DNA from: Legionella fallonii LLAP-10
Lineage (GTDB): Bacteria > Pseudomonadota > Gammaproteobacteria > Legionellales > Legionellaceae
NCBI RefSeq assembly: GCF_000953135.1
Contig: NZ_LN614827.1
Coordinates: 1,269,001-1,333,000 of the forward strand
Direction of reading: 5' to 3'
DNA length: 64,000 nucleotides
Below, piece by piece: positions 8,610 to 17,450 of the stretch (position 1 is its first letter; the number at the start of each line of letters is the position of its first letter). The position numbers and the translations under genes were made by a program. The notes beneath the pieces were generated by a model, which worked only from the letters and a program-made list of their open reading frames with translations, was not told the origin of the DNA and searched no databases.

Positions 8610-9205
8610 AAGGTGGACTCCAAAGACAAAAAGTTATTAAGCAAAATTAGACCTGTTTCTGCTGATTTTTCTGGATGGAATTGCATGCCAAAAATATTAT
8701 CTTTGTTAATTATTGCTGAAAACTCATCGCTGTAATCACAGCTAGCCACAGTATACTGGTTCTTGTCTAAGGCATAACTATGCACAAAATAAACGTAATC
8801 TGCCGAGTCTAATCGCTGTTGTAAAGGGGTGTTTTTGCACCATTTTAATTGATTCCATCCCATGTGAGGCACTGGATAATATTCCTTTTTAGGGAGTAGC
8901 CTCGCTGCTCCTGGAATTAAGCCTAAACAATCAACCCCACCTTCCTCGCTGTATTCGAGTAATAATTGCATTCCAAGGCAAATCCCTAATATGGGCTGAG
9001 TCAAGTTGCCTAATAGTTTATCCAAGCCGTGTTCACGTAGAGCTTGCATGCCATAAGTCGCAGCTCCTACACCGGGCAAAATAACATGGCTGGCTTTGGC
9101 TATTTCTTTCGCATCGTGAGTTAATATATAGCTATAATCTAAACTCTTCAGAGCATTACCCAGAGAGGTCAAATTGTTCCCACTGATATCAATTACAGCA
9201 ATCAT
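8603..9205 (-). CDS. hisH: imidazole glycerol phosphate synthase glutaminase subunit
   Basis: HisH is a class I glutamine amidotransferase that supplies ammonia to HisF. The nucleophile elbow GICLGMQLL and the FHPEKS block with catalytic His and Glu are present. I place the start at the ATG at 9205 (MIAVIDI), which gives the usual 200 residues and an ATGA overlap with the hisB stop; a longer frame begins 45 bases upstream inside hisB but adds residues the family lacks. Confidence 0.96.
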   Translation of the reverse strand: MIAVIDISGNNLTSLGNALKSLDYSYILTHDAKEIAKASHVILPGVGAATYGMQALREHGLDKLLGNLTQPILGICLGMQLLLEYSEEGGVDCLGLIPGAARLLPKKEYYPVPHMGWNQLKWCKNTPLQQRLDSADYVYFVHSYALDKNQYTVASCDYSDEFSAIINKDNIFGMQFHPEKSAETGLILLNNFLSLESTLC

Positions 9206-10260
9206 AGTAACCCCTTCGTGGATGGTAGAGATTCGCTCGTTTTTGTGCATGCTTGACGTAAAGCTCTGCCTAATGATTTAAAACAAGACTCAACCATGTG
9301 ATGGTGATTGCTTCCTGTAACATTAAGGTGAATGGTGGCGCCAAGAGCACTTGCTAGCGATTGAAAGAAATGAGGCACCATTTCTGTTGCCATACCGCCA
9401 ACGAATTCTCGGGTAAATGGTGCTTTAAAATCACAATAACTGCGGCCGCTTACATCTATAGCGATTGAGGCAAGGGACTCATCCATCGGTAGAGTGAAGC
9501 CATAACGGTTGATACCCCATTTATCACCTAAAGCTTGTTTGAGCGCTTCTCCAAGGGCAATTGCCGTGTCTTCTACTAAATGGTGATCGTCAACTTCTAT
9601 ATCACCGGAAGCATTTAGTTCTAAATTAAAACCGCCATGTTTTGCCACCTGTTCTAGCATGTGGTTCAAAAAGGGTAGAGGAGTACGGATAGTAGCGGTT
9701 TGATCACTATCCAATGTTAACGTTAATTTAATCTCAGTTTCTTTAGTGATTCTGTTGATTTCAGCTTTACGCTGATTATTCAGTAGTGCGATGGCAATAT
9801 CATTCCAAGAGTGTTCTGTAGAAACCGGTAGAAATCGAATTCCTAAATTATCGGCTAACTCCCTGTCAGTTTCCCTATCGCCTATAACTCCGGAAGCCTT
9901 TCGATCAAAGGTATTTTGTTTTATCCATTGATCCAATAATCCTGTTTTAGGTTTGCGGCAAGAGCAATTATCTTCTGGCATGTGAGGACAGATAAAAATT
10001 TCATCAAATATTATTCCCTGAGAAGTAAACAGGTCGAGAATAAAATCATGGCAAATGGCAAAATCCTCTTCGGGAAAACTAGGTGTGCCTATTCCATTTT
10101 GGTTCGTCACCATAATGAATTTGAAATTGGCTTTTTTTAATTGTAATAAGGCAGGAATTACCCCTGATGTTAGTTTGATTTTATCTAAAGAGTCTACTTG
10201 AAAATCAAATGGTTCTTCTACTAATGTACCGTCACGGTCAATAAATAAAACTTTCTGCAT
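9202..10260 (-). CDS. hisB: bifunctional histidinol-phosphatase / imidazoleglycerol-phosphate dehydratase
   Basis: The enzyme performs the dehydratase and phosphatase steps of histidine synthesis. Residues ~1-165 are a HAD-type phosphatase with FIDRDGTLV (two catalytic Asp), TNQNG and a Cys/His zinc loop ([14 protein letters not shown]). Residues ~170-352 are the IGPD domain with FLNHML, the metal-binding [14 protein letters not shown] and [12 protein letters not shown] blocks. The N-terminal phosphatase fusion is typical of enterobacteria-type HisB and the 352-residue length matches. A 71-base gap separates it from hisC. Confidence 0.97.
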   Translation of the reverse strand: MQKVLFIDRDGTLVEEPFDFQVDSLDKIKLTSGVIPALLQLKKANFKFIMVTNQNGIGTPSFPEEDFAICHDFILDLFTSQGIIFDEIFICPHMPEDNCSCRKPKTGLLDQWIKQNTFDRKASGVIGDRETDRELADNLGIRFLPVSTEHSWNDIAIALLNNQRKAEINRITKETEIKLTLTLDSDQTATIRTPLPFLNHMLEQVAKHGGFNLELNASGDIEVDDHHLVEDTAIALGEALKQALGDKWGINRYGFTLPMDESLASIAIDVSGRSYCDFKAPFTREFVGGMATEMVPHFFQSLASALGATIHLNVTGSNHHHMVESCFKSLGRALRQACTKTSESLPSTKGLL

Positions 10261-10331
10261 TTTAAAATCCTGAAATCTTAGTGTTTAAAAGTAACTGCTT
10301 TCTTAATTGTACCAATTTAAGGAAATAGTTT

Positions 10332-11426
10332 TTAATAATTGTTAATATTCCCCTTTGTTTTTCCCCTATTTTCTGACAAGAAAGAAGACAGTGTCGCTAT
10401 AAGTAATTGATTCTGCATTTCACTCCCAACAGTAATTCTTAAATGGTCATGTAATGGTGAGTCAGCAGGGAAATCTCTAATAGCAATGCCTTCATGAGCA
10501 AGCAAAGCGGTTAGTTCTTTAGTGTATGATGTTCTAATCAAAATAAAGTTAGCTTCAGTGGGGTACACTTTTTCAATAAAGCGACTTTTTTGTAATTCAC
10601 TGATGAGCCATTCTCGTGAAGTCTGAATGGTTTTAATAACGTCTGAAAACCAGTCGTCTCTCATTAGAGCATTTCGCGCTAACTCAATAACCACACTGGA
10701 TAGGGTAAAAGGGGCAATAATTTTTTTAAATGCCTGTACGACATGGGATTGGGCAATAATACTTCCTAGGCGTAAGCCAGCCAAACCTGACGCTTTAGAC
10801 ATGGTGCGTAATACGACTAGGTTTTCAAATTGATTAATTAACGTGGTGGCGCTTTTTGCATTAGCAAATTCAATATACGCCTCATCAACCACGACAAGAG
10901 ATTGATTTTTATATCGCTCACATACTGTTGCAACCAGATCTAAATCAATAAGATTTGCAGTAGGGTTATTGGGGCTACAAAACATAATAATTTTGCAGTT
11001 GGGCTTCCAGCTGTTGTTTATATTTTCTAGAGATAAATTAAAATTATTCGCTGGATCGAGTAGGCATTGGATAAGCTCTCCTTGCTGTAAACGAACATAA
11101 AATGCATACATAGGAAAGGTAGGCGGGAATTGCATGAAGGCATCTTGGCCCGCGGTTAAAAATAAGCGAGTGACTAAATCAATGCCGTCATCACTACCTC
11201 TAGTGAGCACTAATTGATCGCTTCGCACCTGGTAACGAGCTGCTAATTGCTCTTGTACTTCCTCTTGTAGCGCTATAGCCGGATAAAAATTGATATCAAT
11301 AGGTTTTGTCTCTATTGGTGACCATGGTAGTTCATTAGCATGCAATCGATATTGTGCATTATTCCCACCAGGAACATAATTAGGGCTATTTAATAATTCT
11401 GGACGTATCAGGTTGAGTATGGACAT
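10332..11426 (-). CDS. hisC: histidinol-phosphate aminotransferase
   Basis: This PLP enzyme converts imidazole acetol phosphate and glutamate to histidinol phosphate. It is a 364-residue fold-type I aminotransferase with LTRGSDDGIDL, CSPNNPTAN, VVDEAYIEFA (PLP-ring Asp and Tyr) and TMSKASGLAGLRLG, where the Lys forms the Schiff base. It ends directly against hisD, whose stop at 11427 abuts the hisC start, so the two are coupled. Confidence 0.96.
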   Translation of the reverse strand: MSILNLIRPELLNSPNYVPGGNNAQYRLHANELPWSPIETKPIDINFYPAIALQEEVQEQLAARYQVRSDQLVLTRGSDDGIDLVTRLFLTAGQDAFMQFPPTFPMYAFYVRLQQGELIQCLLDPANNFNLSLENINNSWKPNCKIIMFCSPNNPTANLIDLDLVATVCERYKNQSLVVVDEAYIEFANAKSATTLINQFENLVVLRTMSKASGLAGLRLGSIIAQSHVVQAFKKIIAPFTLSSVVIELARNALMRDDWFSDVIKTIQTSREWLISELQKSRFIEKVYPTEANFILIRTSYTKELTALLAHEGIAIRDFPADSPLHDHLRITVGSEMQNQLLIATLSSFLSENRGKTKGNINNY

Positions 11427-12722
11427 TTAAACCTCCAAGCTATTTAGTCTGATTTGTATTGCATTGGCGTGGGCATCTAAACCTTCAATCTGCGCTAAAG
11501 TGACAGCTGCAGGCCCTAGGTTACAAATTCCTTCTTTACTAATTGATTGCACACTGAACCGTGTTAAGAAATCCGTAGTACTTAGGCCGTTGTGATTCCG
11601 TGCAAAACCGTTAGTAGGTAATACGTGATTACTTCCCGTAACATAATCGCCCATGGTCTCTGCCGCCCAAGGGCCAAGGAATATGGTACCAACAGCCGAT
11701 ATTTGATTTACCCAAGAAGAAGCATCTTCTTTATTGATAATTAAGTGTTCAGGAGCATAAGAGTTAACTATATTGATTTGTTCCTTCGCATCGGGACAAA
11801 CAATGATCATGCTGTGCAGCAATGATTTTTTTATCAGCTCTTGTCTAGATAAGTTAGTTAATTGCAGCATTAATTGTTGGTTCACCTGCTGAGCATAGTC
11901 GAGGCTGTCACAGACTAATAATACTTGGGAATCTGCGCCGTGTTCTGCTTGTGCTAATAAATCTGCAGCAGCAAAATCAGGGCGTGCTTTACTGTCAGTC
12001 AGTACCATTACCTCAGACGGGCCTGCTGGCATGTCTATGGCGGCGCCGTAAGGATCACTGGCCACTTGAGTTTTTGCTTCGGTGACATAACTATTGCCTG
12101 GACCAAATATTTTATCGACTTTGGACACCGTTTCGGTTCCATAAGCCATTGCCGCAACGGCCTGCGCTCCACCTATAGTATATATGGTCTCTATACCACT
12201 CAAGCGTGCGGCAACGAGTAAATGCTCATTAATTTCTCCACTACTATCCGGAGGAGTACAAAGCACTTTTATTGGGCATCCAGCAACACGTGCGGGGATA
12301 GTTTGCATTAATAAAGAAGATACTAGAGGAGTTCTATTTCCCCCGGGCACATATAAACCAACTCGTTGAATAGGTCTGTAGGTATTGAGAATATCAATAC
12401 CAGTAGCTGTAGTAACCTGAGTATTTTTTGGTAACAAAGCTTGGTGATACCTGGTAATAGTTTCTATGGCTTGATTTATTGCCGTCAACGATTGCGGATT
12501 AATTGTTGCATTTTGTATTTTTTGTAGAGGTACTTGAAGGGTATCGAGTTGTGCTTGGTCAAATTGTTGTGTCAATTCATATAAGGCTTTATCGCCCCAA
12601 TTTCTTACCTTGTTGATAATAGCCGATACGCTTTCTTGAGTCGATCTAGTTTGAAAAGGACGAGATAAACATTGTTTTTTTTCTATTAAAGAGAGTGAGA
12701 GCCAATTTTTAATGCATAACAT
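11427..12722 (-). CDS. hisD: histidinol dehydrogenase
   Basis: HisD oxidises histidinol to histidine in two NAD-dependent steps with a zinc ion. The 431-residue product contains YVPGG, GPGNSYVTEAK, DMPAGPSEVMV, QAEHGADSQ (zinc Gln and His) and the AAETMGDYVTGSNHVLPT block. I choose the ATG at 12722 because it matches the family N-terminus, lies six bases after the hisG stop and has GGAG nine bases upstream; an alternative in-frame start at 12806 lies inside hisG. Confidence 0.96.
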   Translation of the reverse strand: MLCIKNWLSLSLIEKKQCLSRPFQTRSTQESVSAIINKVRNWGDKALYELTQQFDQAQLDTLQVPLQKIQNATINPQSLTAINQAIETITRYHQALLPKNTQVTTATGIDILNTYRPIQRVGLYVPGGNRTPLVSSLLMQTIPARVAGCPIKVLCTPPDSSGEINEHLLVAARLSGIETIYTIGGAQAVAAMAYGTETVSKVDKIFGPGNSYVTEAKTQVASDPYGAAIDMPAGPSEVMVLTDSKARPDFAAADLLAQAEHGADSQVLLVCDSLDYAQQVNQQLMLQLTNLSRQELIKKSLLHSMIIVCPDAKEQINIVNSYAPEHLIINKEDASSWVNQISAVGTIFLGPWAAETMGDYVTGSNHVLPTNGFARNHNGLSTTDFLTRFSVQSISKEGICNLGPAAVTLAQIEGLDAHANAIQIRLNSLEV

Positions 12723-12727
12723 AATAC

Positions 12728-13612
12728 TTACTCCAACATCTTTTCTATTGGTAAAACCAAAATAGAACTGGCGCCTAAACCTTGAATGGTTTCTAGTGTG
12801 TTCCAAAATACTCGTTCACTGGAAACAACATGCACTGCCACTTTATTGGGATTACCCGGTAAGGGAAGTATGGTTGGTGCTTCTGCGCCTGGTAAGTTCT
12901 CTGCAATTCCTTCTAGAGCCGATTTAGGGGCATGGAATACTATGTATTTTCTTTCCTGAGCTTGTTGTACTGCTTGAATTCGTCGGGTAAGCATGTCAAA
13001 TAGTTCTTGTTGTGCAGGAGTAAATTGTTTCTGAGTTTGAATAAATACAGCTTGACTTTGTAAAATGGTATCTACTTCAATTAACTTGTTATCTTCCAAA
13101 GTTTGACCGCTAGATACTAAATCACAAATAGCATCTGCCATGCCCATACGTGGTGCTACTTCAACAGAGCCTGATAAAATAAGGCTGTCGGCGCAAATTT
13201 TTCTTTCTTTTAAATATTGATTGAGTAAATAAGGATAACTGGTTGCAATGCGCTTACCGTCGAGGCTACCTGGCCCTTGATAATCAAAGGACTCTGGAAC
13301 TGCTATAGATAGCCGACAGGTACAAGTCCCCAATGCCAACATTTTATTGTATTGTTTTTGTGGTTTAGCAAGCGATGCTTCCAATAAAACGTTTTCTCCA
13401 ACTATGCCGCCATCACATAAATTATCAAAGACTAAAGTGGGAATATCATCATCACGGACAAAAAGTAAGTCTATAGGGAAATTATCTACATGGGTTAGTA
13501 GAGCATTAGGTTTTATGCGGAATTTTAAACCACAGCGTTGTAAAAGGCTTAATGATTCTTCTGATAAACGCCCCTTTTTTTGTAAGGCTAAACGTAAACG
13601 TTCTTTCATCAT
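12728..13612 (-). CDS. hisG: ATP phosphoribosyltransferase, long form
   Basis: HisG catalyses the first, feedback-inhibited step of histidine synthesis, joining ATP and PRPP. The 294-residue length, with a C-terminal ~75-residue ACT-like domain that binds histidine (from about YIVFHAPKSALEGI onward), marks the long form that works without HisZ. The catalytic part shows QKKGRLSEES, DDIPTLVFDNLCDGGIVG and the PRPP-binding DLVSSGQTL. Its start overlaps the stop of the TrpR-like gene by four bases. Confidence 0.96.
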   Translation of the reverse strand: MMKERLRLALQKKGRLSEESLSLLQRCGLKFRIKPNALLTHVDNFPIDLLFVRDDDIPTLVFDNLCDGGIVGENVLLEASLAKPQKQYNKMLALGTCTCRLSIAVPESFDYQGPGSLDGKRIATSYPYLLNQYLKERKICADSLILSGSVEVAPRMGMADAICDLVSSGQTLEDNKLIEVDTILQSQAVFIQTQKQFTPAQQELFDMLTRRIQAVQQAQERKYIVFHAPKSALEGIAENLPGAEAPTILPLPGNPNKVAVHVVSSERVFWNTLETIQGLGASSILVLPIEKMLE

Positions 13613-13902
13613 TTTTCCATCCTATCTGCAATAAGATTATATCCACCGGTACCGAAGCTTAGGCAGCGGGCAACACGGGTAATCGTTGTAACACTTACTC
13701 CTGTTTGGTCATGAATAGTGCGGTAAGGAATACCTTGTCTTAGCAGAGGTATCACTTGCCATCTATCTGCCATGGACTCCAGCTCTGCAGGAGTACACAG
13801 GTCCGTGAAGAAGTTTAGCGCCTCTTCTTCATTGTTAAGCAAACTAATGGCGCGCATTAAATCAGGTAAAGCAGAATGTTTTATATTAGAATGTGATTTC
13901 AT
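13609..13902 (-). CDS. TrpR/YerC-family transcriptional regulator, probable his operon regulator
   Basis: This 97-residue protein belongs to the TrpR-like (YerC/YecD) family. A CTPAELESMADRWQVIPLL helix pair precedes a helix-turn-helix, LRQGIPYRTIHDQTGVSVTTITRVARCL, as in Trp repressors. It is the first gene of the operon, sharing an ATGA overlap with hisG, so it is made together with the histidine enzymes. TrpR relatives next to histidine genes have been proposed as histidine-responsive repressors in other bacteria; here the same role is an inference from context. A 22-bp dyad between the predicted transcription start and its ATG is the obvious candidate operator. Confidence 0.88.
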   Translation of the reverse strand: MKSHSNIKHSALPDLMRAISLLNNEEEALNFFTDLCTPAELESMADRWQVIPLLRQGIPYRTIHDQTGVSVTTITRVARCLSFGTGGYNLIADRMEK

Positions 13903-13906
13903 ATTA

Positions 13907-13928
13907 ATGTATTAACACGTTGTAACAT
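13907..13928 (-). promoter_or_regulatory. 22-bp dyad in the his leader, candidate operator
   Basis: On the minus strand the site reads ATGT-N3-AAC-N2-GTT-N3-ACAT, symmetrical at 14 of 22 positions, between the -10 element and the start codon of the regulator. Binding there would block early elongation. The TrpR-like protein encoded immediately downstream is the natural candidate ligand. Confidence 0.45.
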
Positions 13929-13935
13929 AATTTGA

Positions 13936-13964
13936 ATGATAATGATTATCTTTATTATTGTCAA
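13936..13964 (-). promoter_or_regulatory. strong sigma-70 promoter of the his operon
   Basis: Read on the minus strand, a perfect TTGACA (13964-13959) is followed after 17 bases by TATCAT (13941-13936), close to consensus. The predicted start is near 13929, leaving a leader of under 30 bases, too short for a classical histidine attenuator. Confidence 0.75.
13937..13951. promoter_or_regulatory. Fur-box-like palindrome in the his promoter
   Basis: TGATAATGATTATCT matches the 7-1-7 Fur consensus (TGATAATNATTATCA) at all but the last defined position. It overlaps the -10 element and spacer. The match is seen in the sequence; iron control of his genes would be unexpected, and the similarity may partly come from the TATCAT -10 element. 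Confidence 0.4.
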
Positions 13965-14112
13965 TATATTTGTTGAAATATTTTGAGTTAAAGTGCTAAA
14001 TCGGATAAAGTAGTACACAGGATGAAAGATGTCTTCTTTTTTGCGATAGAGGTAGTAAGAGTTAAGCCTAAAACCTTTTGCCAACACGAATGATGAGGCA
14101 TTCTTTGCTCTC

Positions 14113-14136
14113 TCAGATATCATCCATCATATCTGA
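14113..14136. promoter_or_regulatory. 8-bp inverted repeat upstream of the cyd operon
   Basis: TCAGATAT and ATATCTGA flank eight bases about 80 bases before cydP. It could be an operator for the oxidase operon or the end of an unrelated transcript; no T-run follows. Confidence 0.3.
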
Positions 14137-14214
14137 CAAATTTGCGTAAGATTTTTAGCTTATCTTTTACTGATACTGGATTTTCCAGATAGAAACTCTT
14201 AATGGGTGACGATT

Positions 14215-14388
14215 ATGAAACCTTTTACTCGAGATATAACGCTAACTATTACTATAAAAATAATCTTGTTGTTTTTACTGTGGTGGGTTTGTGTTAGAGG
14301 GATGCATCCAGTTTTATCTAGCAATCAGGAATGGTTGTTAGGAAAGAATCAACAACCAGAAATTTCCCAAAACAATAATAAGAGGTGA
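14215..14388 (+). CDS. cydP: CydP-like small protein of the cytochrome bd operon
   Basis: This is a 57-residue protein with one transmembrane helix (residues ~10-30, ILLFLLWWVCVRGMHP) after a short basic start (MKPFTRDITLTITIK). Position directly before cydA and the RDI...K-hydrophobic-LLW pattern match the small protein called CydP, thought to be a putative extra subunit or assembly factor of bd oxidases. I use the ATG at 14215, which has GGGTGA six bases upstream, rather than a GTG at 14206. The stop is almost directly followed by the cydA start. Confidence 0.7.
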   Translation: MKPFTRDITLTITIKIILLFLLWWVCVRGMHPVLSSNQEWLLGKNQQPEISQNNNKR

Positions 14389-14389
14389 C

Positions 14390-15922
14390 TTGATGATACC
14401 TGTTAGTGAAGTGGTTGATCTATCTAGGTTACAGTTTGCGTTAACCGCACTGTATCATTTTTTATTCGTACCTTTAACCTTAGGGCTATCGGTATTACTT
14501 GCCATTATGGAAACTGTCTATGTAATGACGGGACGCGATATATGGCGCCAAATGGTGAAGTATTGGGGGGTATTGTTTGGCATTAACTTTGTCCTAGGAG
14601 TTGCTACCGGACTGACTATGGAGTTCGAGTTTGGAACCAACTGGGCTTATTACTCCCACTATGTAGGGGATATCTTTGGAGCGCCATTAGCGATAGAAGG
14701 AATAATGGCTTTTTTCCTTGAGGCTACCTTTGTGGGGTTATTCTTTTTTGGTTGGGATAAATTATCTAAGCTGCAGCATTTGGTGTGCACCTGTCTTTTA
14801 GCTTTAGGTACTAATTTATCCGCGCTATGGATTTTGATTGCTAATGGATGGATGCAAAACCCCGTAGGGGCCAAGTTTAATTTCCAAACGATGCGTATGG
14901 AAGTCAGTAGTTTCTATGATTTAATGTTTAACCCGGTAGCGCAGGCAAAGTTTGTGCATACTATCAGTGCCGGTTATGTTACTGGTGCTATGTTCGTTCT
15001 GTCTATTAGTGCGTATTTTCTGTTGCGCGGAAGAAATACAGCAATTGCTAAGCGCTCTATGACGGTCGCAGTTTCTTTTGGTTTGGCTTCAGCACTTTCA
15101 GTGGTTGTATTGGGAGATGAAAGTGGTTATGTGGCTAATGAGAACCAAAAAATGAAGCTCGCTGTTATGGAATCCATGTGGCATACAGAGAAAGCGCCCG
15201 CTGGCTTAACTATATTTGGTATTCCTGATGAAAAAACAATGACGACACGCTACGCAATAGATGTGCCTTTTGTATTAGGTATTATTGCGACGCGCTCATT
15301 TAATACCCCTTTGCAGGGTATTGCGGAATTGATTGATGAGGGAAAAGAAAAAATTAAAGAGGGGATGATTGCTTACGGTGCGTTGAAAACCTTGCAAAAA
15401 GACCCAAAGAATGAGCAAGCTAAGGCAGTATTAGAGCAACATAGTAATGTTCTTGGTTATGGTTTATTACTCAAGAAATATACAGAGAATGTGACTGATG
15501 CAACGGAAGAGCAAATTAACCAAGCAGCTCAAGATTTAAAGCCTAAAGTAGTGCCTATGTTCTTTTCTTTTAGAATTATGGTAGCTTGCGGCTTGTATTT
15601 TATTTTATTGTTTGCGACAGGTTTTTATCTTTCTGTTCGGCATAAATTGCACACTTCGCGTTGGTTTCATCGAATCGCTTTTTATTCATTGCCTCTTCCT
15701 TGGGTGGCAGCGGAGTTAGGCTGGGTGGTTGCCGAATATGGTCGCCAGCCATGGGTTGTTCAGGGAGTTTTACCGACGTTCATGGGGAGCTCATCACTAT
15801 CCTCTGGGCAAGTAATGATTTCTTTAGCTGGGTTCGTCCTGTTTTATAGTACCCTTGCTGTTGTAGAGCTTTACTTGATGGTGAAGTATATCCGCCTTGG
15901 GCCTGACGGAATGCACAATTAA
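14390..15922 (+). CDS. cydA: cytochrome bd ubiquinol oxidase subunit I
   Basis: CydA oxidises ubiquinol and carries hemes b558, b595 and d, giving high-affinity respiration in the inner membrane. The 510-residue length and an extended Q-loop (~residues 245-380 contain a long soluble insert before RIMVACG) indicate the long-Q-loop form. Heme ligands are visible: His in LYHFLFVPLTLG, His in FVHTISAGY and Met in RIMVACG; the quinol-binding GDESGY segment and the C-terminal GWVVAEYGRQPW are present. The second codon is also ATG, so the exact start is either 14390 or 14393. It is the main gene of cydPABX. Confidence 0.97.
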   Translation: MMIPVSEVVDLSRLQFALTALYHFLFVPLTLGLSVLLAIMETVYVMTGRDIWRQMVKYWGVLFGINFVLGVATGLTMEFEFGTNWAYYSHYVGDIFGAPLAIEGIMAFFLEATFVGLFFFGWDKLSKLQHLVCTCLLALGTNLSALWILIANGWMQNPVGAKFNFQTMRMEVSSFYDLMFNPVAQAKFVHTISAGYVTGAMFVLSISAYFLLRGRNTAIAKRSMTVAVSFGLASALSVVVLGDESGYVANENQKMKLAVMESMWHTEKAPAGLTIFGIPDEKTMTTRYAIDVPFVLGIIATRSFNTPLQGIAELIDEGKEKIKEGMIAYGALKTLQKDPKNEQAKAVLEQHSNVLGYGLLLKKYTENVTDATEEQINQAAQDLKPKVVPMFFSFRIMVACGLYFILLFATGFYLSVRHKLHTSRWFHRIAFYSLPLPWVAAELGWVVAEYGRQPWVVQGVLPTFMGSSSLSSGQVMISLAGFVLFYSTLAVVELYLMVKYIRLGPDGMHN

Positions 15923-15939
15923 TTTTAGGAGAGACTCTA

Positions 15940-17076
15940 ATGCCTTTAGATTATGAAACTTTAAGAGTGATTTGGTGGGTCTTAATTGGTGTCTTATTAA
16001 TTGGATTTGCAATAATGGACGGTTTTGATTTAGGGGTTGCAATGTGGCTACCCTGGATAGCAAAATCCGATATAGAAAGACGAGTACTGATTAATAGCAT
16101 AGGTCCAACTTGGGAAGGAAATCAGGTATGGTTCATCTTAGGAGGAGGGGCTATTTTTGCTGCCTGGCCGATGTTGTATGCTATGTCTTTCTCTGGCTTT
16201 TATTTAGCGATGCTTATTGTACTCTTAGCATTAATTTTAAGACCGGTGGGATTTAAATACAGGTCAAAAGTAGAAAATCCAACTTGGCGATGTGCTTGGG
16301 ACTGGGCATTATTTATTGGTGGTTTTGTTCCCGCTTTAATTTTTGGTGTAGCAATAGGAAATGTGTTACAGGGGGTTCCTTTTTATATAGATGAGAGTTT
16401 AAGACCATTTTACACAGGGACTTTTCTGCAATTATTAAATCCTTTTGCTGTATGCTGTGGTTTAGTGTCTGTGCTAATGCTTGCTATGCATGGCGCATTT
16501 TTTATTCAGGTAAAAACCGAAGGGGAGTTGCAGCAAAGGGCTAGAAGTTGTGCGCGAATTAGTGCTCTTTTAGTAGTTATCTTATTTATTGCTTGTGGCT
16601 TTTGGATTTATTCGGGTGTGGATGGATATGTCTTAACTAGTTCCGTGGCTCATGATGGTCCATCTAATCCATTGTATAAAGATGCGGTGGCTCAATTAGG
16701 CGCTTGGTTTAACAATTACAAATCTTATCCTATTACCTTAGCCGTACCAATCATTAGTATTATCAGTGTGTTATTGGCAATAATAGTTGCTCGTTTACCA
16801 AAAATAGCTTTTACGTTAAGCGCGTTGGGTATTGGTAATTTAATTGCGACTGTTGGAGTAAGTATGTTTCCTTTTATACTTCCTTCTTCAACTAATCCAA
16901 AACACAGTTTGATTGTTTGGGATAGCTCATCAAGTCAGTTAACTTTAATCATTATGTTGATTGCGGTAGCAATTTTTCTACCTATAGTTCTTGCATATAC
17001 TGCTTGGGTTTATAGAGTATTGCGGGGCAAAGTTACTGAGAAGACGGTTAAAGACAATGAAGGCACTGCTTATTAA
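15940..17076 (+). CDS. cydB: cytochrome bd ubiquinol oxidase subunit II
   Basis: CydB is the structural partner of CydA and provides no heme ligands but stabilises the complex. The 378-residue polytopic protein starts with the family signature MPLDYETLRVIWW and has GFAIMDGFDLGV with the conserved Asp, GPTWEGNQVWFILGGGA and the C-terminal MLIAVAIFLPIVLAYTAWVYRVLRGK. It follows cydA by 17 bases with an AGGAGA ribosome binding site. Confidence 0.97.
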   Translation: MPLDYETLRVIWWVLIGVLLIGFAIMDGFDLGVAMWLPWIAKSDIERRVLINSIGPTWEGNQVWFILGGGAIFAAWPMLYAMSFSGFYLAMLIVLLALILRPVGFKYRSKVENPTWRCAWDWALFIGGFVPALIFGVAIGNVLQGVPFYIDESLRPFYTGTFLQLLNPFAVCCGLVSVLMLAMHGAFFIQVKTEGELQQRARSCARISALLVVILFIACGFWIYSGVDGYVLTSSVAHDGPSNPLYKDAVAQLGAWFNNYKSYPITLAVPIISIISVLLAIIVARLPKIAFTLSALGIGNLIATVGVSMFPFILPSSTNPKHSLIVWDSSSSQLTLIIMLIAVAIFLPIVLAYTAWVYRVLRGKVTEKTVKDNEGTAY

Positions 17077-17085
17077 GGAGGCGGT

Positions 17086-17184
17086 ATGTGGTATTTTTCT
17101 TGGATATTAGGCACTGGATTAGCATGCAGTTTTGCTGTACTCAATGCAATATGGTTAGAACTTAGGGAAGAGTATAATAAATAA
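17086..17184 (+). CDS. cydX: CydX-type small subunit of cytochrome bd oxidase
   Basis: This 32-residue protein, too short for routine gene calls, reads MWYFSWILGTGLACSFAVLN and ends AIWLELREEYNK. It has the single transmembrane helix and the W-Y-F-W-x-L-G start of the CydX/YbgT family, which binds CydA and is needed for a stable, active oxidase. It begins nine bases after the cydB stop with AAGGAGG directly upstream, so it is clearly the last gene of the operon. Confidence 0.9.
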   Translation: MWYFSWILGTGLACSFAVLNAIWLELREEYNK

Positions 17185-17197
17185 CTGTGTAAAGCCC

Positions 17198-17283
17198 TGT
17201 CATCCAGGGCGCAGCGAAGAAGCTCCTGCAAAGTACTTGTGCCATTCAGGATACACTCTGTCGCAAGCACCTCTGGATGACCA
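17198..17283. repeat. dispersed ~90-bp palindromic repeat, copy 2
   Basis: It runs from TGTCATCCAGGGCGCAGCGA to CCTCTGGATGACCA and is the same element as at 6232, 31014 and 42788, here just after cydX. The outer TGTCATCCAG/CTGGATGACC arms pair. Confidence 0.8.
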
Positions 17284-17311
17284 CGGTATTCATAATTGAC
17301 TAACAGTAAAA

Positions 17312-17340
17312 GTAGGTTGAGTCAAAATGATCCAACCTAC
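17312..17340. terminator. palindrome between cydX and pyrE, probable terminator
   Basis: GTAGGTTG and CAACCTAC flank a 13-base loop. On the minus strand the hairpin is followed by TTTTACTG, which suits termination of pyrE; on the plus strand it would close cyd transcripts more weakly. The right half recurs near 6194. Confidence 0.5.
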
Positions 17341-17450
17341 AAGTAATTGTCCAGAATATCAAAGCAAAAATAGTAACTATTAGATGTATTTCAAGGCAGT
17401 TGCTACGGTTAATGATTGTTTATTAAAATCCAATTTTTCTTTTCTTGGCC

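Noticed and set aside
13899..14123. Minus-strand 74-codon frame upstream of the TrpR-like gene
   Set aside because: It reads through the his promoter, its operator-like dyad and the Fur-like box, and has no family likeness.
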